DNA of 44,857 bases from Chloroflexota bacterium (GTDB lineage Bacteria; Chloroflexota; Ktedonobacteria; Ktedonobacterales; Ktedonobacteraceae), in the NCBI GenBank assembly GCA_902810755.1, contig CADDYT010000043.1, positions 1 through 44,857 of the forward strand. The letters run 5' to 3'. Positions 23,320-31,271 of the stretch are shown here, one piece after another. The notes under the pieces were generated by a model. That model was given only the letters and a program-made list of their open reading frames with translations, was not told the DNA's origin and did not search any database. Every line of letters begins with the position of its first letter. Position 1 is the first letter of the stretch. Position numbers and translations under genes: made by a program.

Positions 23320-24674
23320 AATCAAAACACATTATCATCTTTTTATTGCTACTTGTCCTCATCGTCCCTGCTCTGGCAGCATGCAGCCCCGGCCACGTAG
23401 GGGGAAATGAGATTGCCTTCGTGCGCGACGGCCATATCTGGACGATTGACCCGGATGGAGCGAACGCTTATGAGATTGTGTCACAAAGCACGCCGGTAGT
23501 GGGCTACAGCTGGTCGCCCAATCACCAGTTGCTGGCGTTCCGCACGCTGGATGGAAGCTTTGCGAAGACGGCAGCCGCGCGCCACCTGGTAAGTAACCCG
23601 ATAACGCAGCTACCCGGCGATATGCCGTCAACGCTCAACACGGTGGGCATCGACGGCGGCTTTCCCATCACGATCATCTCCTCTGATGCAAGCATAGCCT
23701 ATAGCAATGCCTGGTGGGACGAGGACGGCAGCCGCCTGCTCTACCGCGAGGAGTCCGTTTCGCCGCCACCTGACCCCGATGCCGTTCTCTGGTGGGTCTC
23801 CCAGAGCGACCAGCCCAACGGCATCGCCCGCAAATTGCTGCCCGGCTCGTTCTCCATTCCCTCCCTTTCAAGCGCGAATCAGCAGGCTATAGGAAATTCA
23901 CGAAACGGGCTGTTTACCACGACGCTGGCCGGTAGCGGTTTGCGCTATCTCATACGCGGCCCGTTGCCCGGCCATCCCTTGCCTGCCACGCTTGAGCGCA
24001 TCCTCTGGCAACCCGCGCAGCAGCATCCGGCCATCCTCTATGCCATCGTTCCCACCGGCCAGGCATTCAATGAGCCACCGGATACAGTGCAACTGGCGTT
24101 GCGCACACCGGATGGTCATATCACCACGCTCACTACCTGCACCTGCACCCAGTTCGCCTGGTCGCCCGATGGTCAGCATATTCTGTACAGCACCGGCTCA
24201 ACATACAGCATTCTCAATCTCGACGGCAGCCTGCTCTATCGCTTCACCGCGGAAACGGGCAGCGTTCCTTACTGGTCGCCCGACGGCCAGTTCCTGTTGC
24301 TCGATGGTCTCCATTCCTTGCTACTGGTCAGGCCAGCCGCTCAACAGTCGCAGGTACTGTTAAGCGACGGGAGTCGGCCTGAACCGGCAACGGGCAATAC
24401 TCCATCCGCAGGAGCCTCTACAGCCGGAAGCATCGATGCACTGCTCCAACCTGCATCGAATAGCCCGTGGGCTGCCGATAGCCGCCACGTTCTTTTTCTC
24501 ACACGCGGTCGCCTGCTCTGGCAGGGCAAAACGCTGAGCGCGGGCAAGGGCCTTTACACGGTCGCTATCGACGACCGGGGCCAGGCCCGGGGCGCGCCCA
24601 CACTCGTCGATAGCGGGAATGATATCCAGGCTGGCTGGACGTATGAAAATCCGAATACGTCGTTTCTGTTTTAA
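23316..24674 (+). CDS. Beta-propeller lipoprotein (PD40/TolB-like)
   Basis: 452 residues. A lipoprotein signal peptide (IIIFLLLLVLIVPALAAC) has lipobox L-A-A-C, so Cys22 would be lipidated and the protein held outside the membrane. The mature part repeats PD40-type blades: NEIAFVRDGHIWTIDPDGAN, YSWSPNHQLLAF, FAWSPDGQHILYS, PYWSPDGQFLLLDG and SPWAADSRHVLFL. No catalytic motif is visible. It resembles the anchored propeller at 13410-14804 in design but not closely in sequence. It follows the 110-residue protein with a four-base overlap. Role unknown. Confidence 0.85.
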   Translation: MKSKHIIIFLLLLVLIVPALAACSPGHVGGNEIAFVRDGHIWTIDPDGANAYEIVSQSTPVVGYSWSPNHQLLAFRTLDGSFAKTAAARHLVSNPITQLPGDMPSTLNTVGIDGGFPITIISSDASIAYSNAWWDEDGSRLLYREESVSPPPDPDAVLWWVSQSDQPNGIARKLLPGSFSIPSLSSANQQAIGNSRNGLFTTTLAGSGLRYLIRGPLPGHPLPATLERILWQPAQQHPAILYAIVPTGQAFNEPPDTVQLALRTPDGHITTLTTCTCTQFAWSPDGQHILYSTGSTYSILNLDGSLLYRFTAETGSVPYWSPDGQFLLLDGLHSLLLVRPAAQQSQVLLSDGSRPEPATGNTPSAGASTAGSIDALLQPASNSPWAADSRHVLFLTRGRLLWQGKTLSAGKGLYTVAIDDRGQARGAPTLVDSGNDIQAGWTYENPNTSFLF

Positions 24675-24687
24675 TATCTAAAGCCTG

Positions 24688-24791
24688 GCGCAGGCCACTC
24701 GCAAGGGATGGCCCTACTATACGCGAACAGCCCGTTTATCTTGTGGAGCGCATCGCGTATAGTAGGGCCATCCCTTGCGAGTGGCCTGCGC
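24688..24791. repeat. Perfect 39-bp inverted repeat between convergent genes
   Basis: Bases 24688-24726 and 24753-24791 are exact inverse complements (arm begins GCGCAGGCCACTCGCAAGGG) around a 26-nt spacer. It lies 14 bp after the lipoprotein stop and 14 bp before the end of the SDR gene. It can fold as a terminator on both strands, but its length, perfection and spacer resemble the other palindromic elements of this window and suggest a mobile miniature element. Confidence 0.85.
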
Positions 24792-24804
24792 TGAGCGGCC
24801 CGCT

Positions 24805-25788
24805 CTATTGATGTTGTTGTTCGCGCCATGCTTGCAGCAGTTGCGCCTCCTCTTCGGGCCGCAACCCGGCGCGTAGAGGCGTGGAAGGTGTGCGCGCTTC
24901 GTACCACGCCAGCGTGTCGCGGACGGTGCTGCTGAGCGGGCGGAAGACCAGACCGGCCTCGAATGCCTTGCTACAATCGATGGTGACCGCGCCAGCTTCT
25001 TCGGATGGCACCCAGATGGGCAGTTCCACGTTGTGTTCGGCAAGAAACGGCTCGCTGACCCAGATGAAACGGGTGTTGCTGCCGCTTACTTTCCGGCAGG
25101 TTTCCAGCAAATCCTGCATGGTCAGTGTGTAATCTGGCCCGGTCGCGTTAAAGACGCCCGTCTGACTATCCTCGACCATGCGCACAAGCCAGGAAGCCAG
25201 GTCGCGCACGTCGATGAACTGTATTGGAGAATCCAGGTTGCCGGGAGCCAGCATGTCTCCGCCCTGAGCAACACGATAGGGCCAGCAGGTGAAACGATCG
25301 GTCGGATCATGCGGGCCAACGATGAAGCCGGGGCGAACGATCAGGACGCGGCCCGGCATCGCCTGTTCTGCCGCCTGCTCGCACAGGACTTTGAGCGGTC
25401 CGTAGGTCTCGTTGGTGATCTCCTCAACGCTCTCATCCTTCAACGTGCCGACAGGGGCGCTTTCATCCATTCCCACCTGCGTGAAGTCGGCATAGACGGA
25501 GATGCTGGAGATAAAGGTATAGTGATCGACGGCTGCGGAGAGCTTCTGAGCGGAGGCGCGCACGACACGCGGGAAATAGCCACTGGTATCGATAGCAGCA
25601 TCCCAGCGTCTGCCTTCCAGGGCCGAGAGGTCGCCATTGCGGTCGCCGCGCAACTTTTCCACTTCGGGAAATAGCTCGCCGTTATGCTGTCCCCGGTTAA
25701 AGAGAGTAATTTCATGCCCTCTGGCAAGCGCGGCTTCGACGATATGGCGACCGAGAAAGACGGTACCACCGAGAATAAGCAGTTTCAT
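24805..25788 (-). CDS. NAD-dependent epimerase/dehydratase-type SDR
   Basis: 327 residues. The Rossmann start MKLLILGGTVFLGRHIVEAA has the extended-SDR G-x-x-x-x-G-x-x-x nucleotide loop. The catalytic tyrosine and lysine are in TYGPLKVLCE (Y-x-x-x-K), with a preceding serine region FISSISVYAD; PGFIVGPHDPTDRF binds substrate. GGAGGAA before the ATG at 25788 fixes the start; an upstream in-frame extension has no ribosome site. Extended SDRs with this layout act on nucleotide sugars or related compounds, or serve as chloroplast-RNA-binding-like proteins; the substrate is not evident. Monocistronic. Confidence 0.85.
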   Translation of the reverse strand: MKLLILGGTVFLGRHIVEAALARGHEITLFNRGQHNGELFPEVEKLRGDRNGDLSALEGRRWDAAIDTSGYFPRVVRASAQKLSAAVDHYTFISSISVYADFTQVGMDESAPVGTLKDESVEEITNETYGPLKVLCEQAAEQAMPGRVLIVRPGFIVGPHDPTDRFTCWPYRVAQGGDMLAPGNLDSPIQFIDVRDLASWLVRMVEDSQTGVFNATGPDYTLTMQDLLETCRKVSGSNTRFIWVSEPFLAEHNVELPIWVPSEEAGAVTIDCSKAFEAGLVFRPLSSTVRDTLAWYEARTPSTPLRAGLRPEEEAQLLQAWREQQHQ

Positions 25789-25849
25789 GCAGAAAGTTCC
25801 TCCTGAGCAGATAATATACCATACCATTCCAGGGCATCGCGGACGGCTC

Positions 25850-25874
25850 ATTCTTCGCTCCGCTCAGAATGACA
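25850..25874. repeat. Half copy of the TGTCATTCTGAGCG element (element C)
   Basis: One arm only: the reverse complement reads TGTCATTCTGAGCGGAGCGA followed by AGAAT, 24 of 25 positions identical to the consensus arm of element A. No partner arm lies within 100 bp. It sits 60 bp upstream of the SDR gene. Confidence 0.65.
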
Positions 25875-25965
25875 CGCCCGGCATGGTTTGTCATAGCATA
25901 CTATGCTCGCGTTTTGAATCAGTGTACAATAGTAACAAGAATACACAGGTTGGAGGAAATACGCA

Positions 25966-26166
25966 ATGGATAATCAGAAGCAACCCCGGCGGGAGCGGGA
26001 AGACGAACTGGACGAAGAGGAATTTGACCAGGAAGAATTCGATGAGATGGAGTTGTTGGAGCGGCTGGAAAGCCTGCGCGAGGACATGGAAGACCTGGGC
26101 GTCAGCACGCTGGCGGAGGTAAACCAGCGCATCGCGGAACTGCATAAGAAGCTGGACAGCAGATAA
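25966..26166 (+). CDS. Small acidic coiled-coil protein (66 aa)
   Basis: MDNQKQPRREREDELDEEEF, then a heptad-rich helix ELLERLESLREDMEDLGVST and AEVNQRIAELHKKLDSR. Extremely acidic, with no cysteine or membrane part. GGAGGAAA before the ATG supports the gene. It stands alone between the half element C and the palindrome D. Dimerisation through the coiled coil is likely; function unknown. Confidence 0.7.
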   Translation: MDNQKQPRREREDELDEEEFDQEEFDEMELLERLESLREDMEDLGVSTLAEVNQRIAELHKKLDSR

Positions 26167-26223
26167 AATTCCGCGAACGTGGCGATGGGCTTACAGCCCA
26201 CCAATGAAAAAGGCCTCTTCACC

Positions 26224-26310
26224 TGTCATGCGGAGCGGCGGCGAAGTATCTGTGGTGGGCCACGCTATTCGGCAGGAGACCACAGATACTTCGCTGCCCT
26301 CCGCATGACA
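26224..26310. repeat. Palindromic intergenic element D
   Basis: Arms at 26224-26256 and 26279-26310 pair over about 32 positions with a few mismatches and a roughly 22-nt spacer; the left arm begins TGTCATGCGGAGCGGCGGCG. The core TGTCAT...GGAGCG..GGCGAAGTATCT follows the A/B/C family pattern. It sits just beyond the end of livF and may double as a terminator. Confidence 0.7.
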
Positions 26311-26353
26311 CGTCAGGGGACGCTTCTCATGGCATGCCAGAAGGCCGTTTTCG

Positions 26354-27124
26354 TTATGCGCCGCCCAGGTATGCCTGGCGGACGAGATCGTTGGTGAGGA
26401 GGTTGGCCGCAGTATCGCTCAAGACAATCTTGCCAGTTTGCAGGACATAGCCCCGGTCGGCGAGGCTGAGGGCCATCGAGGCGTTTTGCTCGACGAGGAA
26501 AATAGTCATGCCCTCCCTGCGAATCTCAAGGATGGTATTGAAGACCGTTTCCACCAGAATCGGCGATAGCCCCATAGATGGCTCATCCATACAGATCATA
26601 CGCGGGCGAGACATCAAGGCACGGCCCATCGCCAGCATTTGCTGCTCGCCGCCGGACATGGTACCCGCGACCTGCTTCAGTCGCTCCTTGAGGCGCGGGA
26701 AAATCTGGCAGACATGCTCAATATCCTGCTTAATCTCCGCCCGGTTGCTACGAATAAATGCGCCCATTTCCAGATTCTCGAGTACCGTCATACGAGGGAA
26801 AATACGACGCGCCTCCGGCACCAGAGCAAGGCCAGAACGCACGATATCGCCGGGGAGTTTGCGCTCGATAGGCTGTCCCTCGAAAATAATGGAGCCGCTG
26901 CGAGGATGCACCAGGCCGAAAATGGTTTTCATCGTCGTGGTCTTACCGGCAGCATTGGCTCCCAGCAAGCAAACGATTTCACCTTTGTTCACGCGGAGCG
27001 AAACATCATACAAGACCTGACTGGGACCGTAAAAAGTATTGATATGAGACAGTTCCAGCATAGCAATGCCGGTTCTGGCTATCTCTTCTGTATAGGTCGC
27101 GGGAGATTGCAATTCGTCTGCCAT
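26354..27124 (-). CDS. livF: Branched-chain amino acid ABC transporter, ATP-binding protein LivF
   Basis: 256 residues; the core starts at MLELSHINTFYGPSQVLYDV after a 22-residue lead. Walker A is GANAAGKTT (the usual PNG is ANA), signature TMSGGEQQMLAMGRALM, Walker B RMICMDEPSMGLSP and switch His replaced by the LivF-typical VEQNASMAL. It pairs with LivG to power uptake through LivHM. Last gene of the operon, 25 bp after livG. GGAGG precedes the ATG. Confidence 0.93.
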   Translation of the reverse strand: MADELQSPATYTEEIARTGIAMLELSHINTFYGPSQVLYDVSLRVNKGEIVCLLGANAAGKTTTMKTIFGLVHPRSGSIIFEGQPIERKLPGDIVRSGLALVPEARRIFPRMTVLENLEMGAFIRSNRAEIKQDIEHVCQIFPRLKERLKQVAGTMSGGEQQMLAMGRALMSRPRMICMDEPSMGLSPILVETVFNTILEIRREGMTIFLVEQNASMALSLADRGYVLQTGKIVLSDTAANLLTNDLVRQAYLGGA

Positions 27125-27149
27125 CCCGTTTTACCTCCTGTGTTTCCTA

Positions 27150-27962
27150 TCAATCTACTGTCGCAGCCTTGCCCAGATAGGCCTCGATGACACGGGGGTT
27201 GCGGCGTATCTCTTCGGGCAGACCTTCAGCAATCTTACGCCCATAGTCCAGTACCGCGATCCGGTCCGACATGCCCATTGTAACAGCGAGCTTATGCTCA
27301 ATCAAGAGGATGGTCAGACCCAGCTCGTCGCGCAGGCGCCGGACATATTTGACAGCTTCCAGCGTTTCCGCCTCATTCATCCCTGCCGTTGGCTCATCCA
27401 GCAAAAGTAATTTAGGGTTGGCCGCCAGCGCGCGCGCAATTTCGACGCGCCGCTTTTGCGCGTAGGAGAGATTAATGACATACTCATCCTGGCGCTCGAC
27501 CAGCTCTGTGCCAAAGAAGCTCAACAATTCGATGGCGCGTTTGCGAGCTTCTTCCTCCTCATGCCGCACATACGGAGTGCGGAAAAGCGATTGCAAGACA
27601 TTACTTTTGAGCTGTGTATGCTCTCCAACCAGCACATTTTCCAGCACTGTCATGTTATTGAAGAGGCGAATATTCTGGAAGGTACGCGTGATGCCACGTT
27701 TGACCACCTGGTCGGGGGTAAGACCAACAATGGAATTCCCCTCCAGGCGAATATCACCAGAGGTGGGACGATAGATGCAGGTAATCAAATTAAAGACGGT
27801 CGTTTTACCGGCGCCATTAGGGCCAATAACGCTTACAATCTCCTGCGGCCACACCTTGAGATCGACATCCTGCACCGCCGCCAGACCTCCAAAGTACTTG
27901 GTGACTTTGCTCAAGTCCAGCAAAGGCTCACCGACCTCCCGACTCGATTGCTCAATGCTCAT
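27150..27962 (-). CDS. livG: Branched-chain amino acid ABC transporter, ATP-binding protein LivG
   Basis: 270 residues. Walker A GPNGAGKTT, Q-loop in TRTFQNIRLFNNMTVLENVL, signature NLSYAQKRRVEIARALA (SYAQK for the usual SYGQQ), Walker B LLLLDEPTAGMN and switch His in LLIEHKLAVTMG. These are the LivG hallmarks. The C-terminal part (VIEAYLGKA) is typical. It lies 45 bp after livM and 25 bp before livF in one operon and works as the second ATPase of the transporter. Confidence 0.95.
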   Translation of the reverse strand: MSIEQSSREVGEPLLDLSKVTKYFGGLAAVQDVDLKVWPQEIVSVIGPNGAGKTTVFNLITCIYRPTSGDIRLEGNSIVGLTPDQVVKRGITRTFQNIRLFNNMTVLENVLVGEHTQLKSNVLQSLFRTPYVRHEEEEARKRAIELLSFFGTELVERQDEYVINLSYAQKRRVEIARALAANPKLLLLDEPTAGMNEAETLEAVKYVRRLRDELGLTILLIEHKLAVTMGMSDRIAVLDYGRKIAEGLPEEIRRNPRVIEAYLGKAATVD

Positions 27963-28007
27963 AATACACTCCTGCTCTGCTGCTCATGCTCTCTTGCGTC
28001 CTCCATA

Positions 28008-30020
28008 TTATTCCACATGCACTTCAGCCTCAAAATCGGGCGCGCCGGGCGGGATATCCAGCGAACCGATCTCGACCTCTTCGTCGTTGCCATGCCGCAA
28101 TTCACGTCGGCGGCGCGCGCTGGGGATCAGGCCTTCCGGTCGGAAGATCATTACCAGAATGAGAACCACGCCGAAGATCAGGTTGCGAATGTTGCCAAAG
28201 GTGAAGCCGGGAAAAACGTGGGAAATGGATATGAGAACGCTGTGCATGAAGTTACTCGGATCAGCGGCCAGCGTATCAAGTTGCGCCAGAATAAATTCGT
28301 TGATCGCATAGACAACCAGAGCGCCAACAATCACACCGGGAATATTGCCGATGCCTCCGATAACGACCATCGCCAGGTAAATCACCGAGTCACCAAAGCT
28401 GAAATTATCAGGGGAGACGCCACCCAGCTTCGCGGCATGGTAGATGCCAGCAACGCCAGAGAAGAACGCGCCAGCGGCAAAGGCAAACAATTTCGTTCTG
28501 ACGAGATTGACGCCGGAAGAGGCGGCAGCGATCTCATCTTCGCGAATGGCAATCCAGGCACGGCCCAGACGCGAGTCACGCAGGCGGATATTGGCAATGA
28601 TGGTGAGGCCAATCAAAGCCAGGATCAGATAGTAGTAAGGCATCGGGGTGATGATCGACCAGAAAACGCCGGGGAAAGAGGGAGATTGGACGCCAACAAT
28701 GCCATTGGCCCCATTGGTAAACTTGTCCATCTCCAGGAAAACGATAGGGACAATTTCGCCGAAGCCAAGCGTGACAATAGCCAGATAGTCGCCCCGTAAG
28801 CGCAGCGTTGGCGCGCCCAGCAACACGCCCCACATCGCGGCAATTAAAGCAGCGATAATGATGAACGGCCAGAAGAGCCAGGACATCAGGGAAGCATTAA
28901 AGGGGATATTAAACACGTAGTTGAGCTGAGTCGAGCCGACCATCCCCCAGACATAGGCGCCGATAGCAAAGAAGGCAACGTAACCCAGGTCGAGCAAGCC
29001 CGCAAAGCCTACGACAATATTGAGGCCGAGAGCCAGAATGACATAGTAGCCCGCGTCTCCGTAACCCGCCAGGCGCCCGTTCGTACCTGAGCCAAACAGG
29101 ATGGGATCCAGCGCCGGATAGAAGAGCAGAAAGACGACAAGCAGTATCAAGAAGAAACGCTGTGCGCCCGCGCTCCGCAGCGGCAGGTCGTTCGGTACAA
29201 GGTCCTTTGCCTCCTCACGCACGCGCGCTGCTGATAGCACCTCCAGCTGGTGGCGTTTGCTGAGAACATCATTGGAGCTATTTGCGCTATTACCATTCTT
29301 CTTGCTCTCCTTTGCCGGAAGAACACGACGCAAGGCAATAGAGCCACTGAGCCTTCCCAGAAAGTAACCGGCCACCGGCAGAAGAATTGTACGCAGGGCC
29401 ACCCAGATTAAGAGAATAGCAGGCAGGGTGCCGACAAAGAAGAAAATGAGATCGACAACCAGCCAGAGCAGCGCAAAAATGACAGCGAACCAGAAGCCGC
29501 CTTCGACTGCCCGTCTCACCAGGGCCGCCTGTTGCTCAGTATCCAGTACAGTCAGGTTTTGTAGCGGCGGCGCAGGCGGAACGTGAGCCATCTTGCGCAC
29601 AAGATTGCGTACATAGAAATAGATACCCCAGATGAGCGCGCTCAGCGCCAGGCCGATGATGAGACCCAGCTGAGGCTCCATAACCAGAAGGAGAGGAATG
29701 ACGGCGAAGATAAGAATATCCAGCCAGACTTCCAGCATAGTACGTCGTCCTGTATCCACCGCAATGAGGTACGCGGCGAAGGCGATGACAACCGCGTAGA
29801 AAACCAGGATAAATATCGTTAGCTGGATTAACGTCGAGGTATCGTAGTTTGAATTCGCGGGCGAGATGAAGCCCAGCAAGGTGGTATTCACGATCGCCTC
29901 GCCGCTCCAGATAAAAGTAAAGACCGCCAGCGGAACCAGCAGGGCCACCGTCCATTTTATCAGCAATGGGCGTGTTTCGCGGGCAGGCAAGAGCGTGCTT
30001 GCGCTTACGGGCATAGACAT
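28008..30020 (-). CDS. livM: Branched-chain amino acid ABC transporter permease LivM with long N-terminal extension
   Basis: 670 residues, about twice the usual 320-400. The LivM core occupies roughly 320-640: GYYVILALGLNIVVGFAGLL, DLGYVAFFAIGAYVWG and the EAA-like RLGRAWIAIREDEIAAASSG. The N-terminal 300 residues contain about five further hydrophobic segments (for example WTVALLVPLAVFTFIW and VIFALLWLVVDLIFFFVGTL) with charged loops, not part of the canonical fold. No frameshift or internal start separates the two halves. Transports substrate with LivH; the extension may stabilise or regulate. Confidence 0.92.
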   Translation of the reverse strand: MSMPVSASTLLPARETRPLLIKWTVALLVPLAVFTFIWSGEAIVNTTLLGFISPANSNYDTSTLIQLTIFILVFYAVVIAFAAYLIAVDTGRRTMLEVWLDILIFAVIPLLLVMEPQLGLIIGLALSALIWGIYFYVRNLVRKMAHVPPAPPLQNLTVLDTEQQAALVRRAVEGGFWFAVIFALLWLVVDLIFFFVGTLPAILLIWVALRTILLPVAGYFLGRLSGSIALRRVLPAKESKKNGNSANSSNDVLSKRHQLEVLSAARVREEAKDLVPNDLPLRSAGAQRFFLILLVVFLLFYPALDPILFGSGTNGRLAGYGDAGYYVILALGLNIVVGFAGLLDLGYVAFFAIGAYVWGMVGSTQLNYVFNIPFNASLMSWLFWPFIIIAALIAAMWGVLLGAPTLRLRGDYLAIVTLGFGEIVPIVFLEMDKFTNGANGIVGVQSPSFPGVFWSIITPMPYYYLILALIGLTIIANIRLRDSRLGRAWIAIREDEIAAASSGVNLVRTKLFAFAAGAFFSGVAGIYHAAKLGGVSPDNFSFGDSVIYLAMVVIGGIGNIPGVIVGALVVYAINEFILAQLDTLAADPSNFMHSVLISISHVFPGFTFGNIRNLIFGVVLILVMIFRPEGLIPSARRRRELRHGNDEEVEIGSLDIPPGAPDFEAEVHVE

Positions 30021-30091
30021 ACTGGCATCACCTCACTTCCGCTTTCGTCGTGAACAGTTGAACAGCACGAATCATGGCTTTGTCCTTTAAT

Positions 30092-31045
30092 TCACACTTT
30101 TTCAGGTGTCTGTTGTCCAAGCAAACCCGAGGGCCGGAAGACCAGAATCAGAATCAGGATAGCAAAAATGATGGCTTCATGCCAGGCAGCGCCGCCATGA
30201 GGCAGGCCAAAGCCGCCATTATTCGAATCAGGAATGAGCGAGGAGAGCGCATCGATAATACCAATCAAAACGCCGCCGAGCATCGCGCCTACCAGATTGC
30301 CGATCCCGCCAAGCACCGCTGCTGTGAAAGCGATCAGGCCGAGCTGGAAACCGATGTAGAAAATAGTGCTGCCATATTGCAGGCCGTAGATGAAACCGGC
30401 AGCCCCGGCCAGAGCCGCGCCGATGAAGAAGGTAATGGCAATGATACGATCAACATTCACCCCCATCAATGCTGCTGCCTCGCGATCCTGCGCAACCGCG
30501 CGCATGGCCCGCCCGATACGGGTGTTGCTCACCATCCACTGCAAAGCAACCATCAGCACAAGAGAGACAACAATCACCAGGATATTGACGCTGGTGATGG
30601 TAATGCTGCCTATATTGTAGTTGATCTGAGGGAAAATTTGCGGGAAGGAAACGTAATTGATCCCTTTCCAGAGCAACCCTATATTCTCCAGCACCAGCGA
30701 AACCCCGATGGCAGAAATAAGGGGAGCGAGCCGCGGAGCATTGCGCAGGGGACGATACGCCACCCGTTCGATAACAACACCTAAAATAGCACAGACGAGC
30801 ATTCCACCCAGGCAGGAAACGAGCAAGACGCTAATCAGTGTCCACCCCGTTGGATGAGAGGTCGCGGTAATGCCCATCACATTCATAATGGTGATAGAGA
30901 CCAGCGTACCAATCATGAAAATATCGCCGTGGGCAAAGTTAATGAGTTCGATGATACCATAGACCATCGTGTAGCCCAGAGCAATAAGGGCATAAATAGC
31001 CCCCGTCGCAAGCCCGACAATCAGTTCCTGTAGGAGTAATGTCAT
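30092..31045 (-). CDS. livH: Branched-chain amino acid ABC transporter permease LivH
   Basis: 317 residues, normal length. Characteristic start LLLQELIVGLATGAIYALIA followed by LGYTMVYGIIELINFAHGDI; the coupling region is TRIGRAMRAVAQDREAAALM and the end AIIFAILILILVFRPSGLLG. It forms the inner-membrane channel with LivM. It follows the binding-protein gene by 226 bp containing a hairpin and precedes livM by 71 bp. Confidence 0.95.
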   Translation of the reverse strand: MTLLLQELIVGLATGAIYALIALGYTMVYGIIELINFAHGDIFMIGTLVSITIMNVMGITATSHPTGWTLISVLLVSCLGGMLVCAILGVVIERVAYRPLRNAPRLAPLISAIGVSLVLENIGLLWKGINYVSFPQIFPQINYNIGSITITSVNILVIVVSLVLMVALQWMVSNTRIGRAMRAVAQDREAAALMGVNVDRIIAITFFIGAALAGAAGFIYGLQYGSTIFYIGFQLGLIAFTAAVLGGIGNLVGAMLGGVLIGIIDALSSLIPDSNNGGFGLPHGGAAWHEAIIFAILILILVFRPSGLLGQQTPEKV

Positions 31046-31145
31046 ACGTACTCACATCTCCACTTTCTTGACTTGATGCGCCCTGATAGTAGTATTGTAG
31101 CGTTATCTGGTAGCTGCTGGCAAGAGAGGATGGAATGGCCCGGCC

Positions 31146-31214
31146 ATAGCACGCAGGGGTGTAGCCTTCAGACACTGTCTCTCTGCCTGTCTGTTGACTA
31201 CGCCCCTGCGCTAT
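31146..31214 (-). terminator. Intercistronic hairpin after the binding-protein gene
   Basis: Outer arms 31146-31164 and 31198-31214 (CTACGCCCCTGCGCTAT on the plus strand at the right) pair imperfectly; inside them CAGACA and TGTCTG form a second short stem. It lies 58 bp beyond the binding-protein stop and 100 bp before livH. In such operons, hairpins here cause partial termination or protect the upstream message, giving more binding protein than permease. No T-run follows on the minus strand, so mRNA stabilisation is as likely as termination. Confidence 0.5.
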
Positions 31215-31271
31215 TTATGAGCTTGATAGTCCTCTATCAAGCCATAGAGGGCGATGTCTCAGCCCGCACTC

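Noticed and set aside
27456..28799. 447-codon open frame antisense to livG and livM
   Set aside because: It runs across two clearly real genes and their intergenic gap in the opposite direction with low-complexity, hydrophilic translation.
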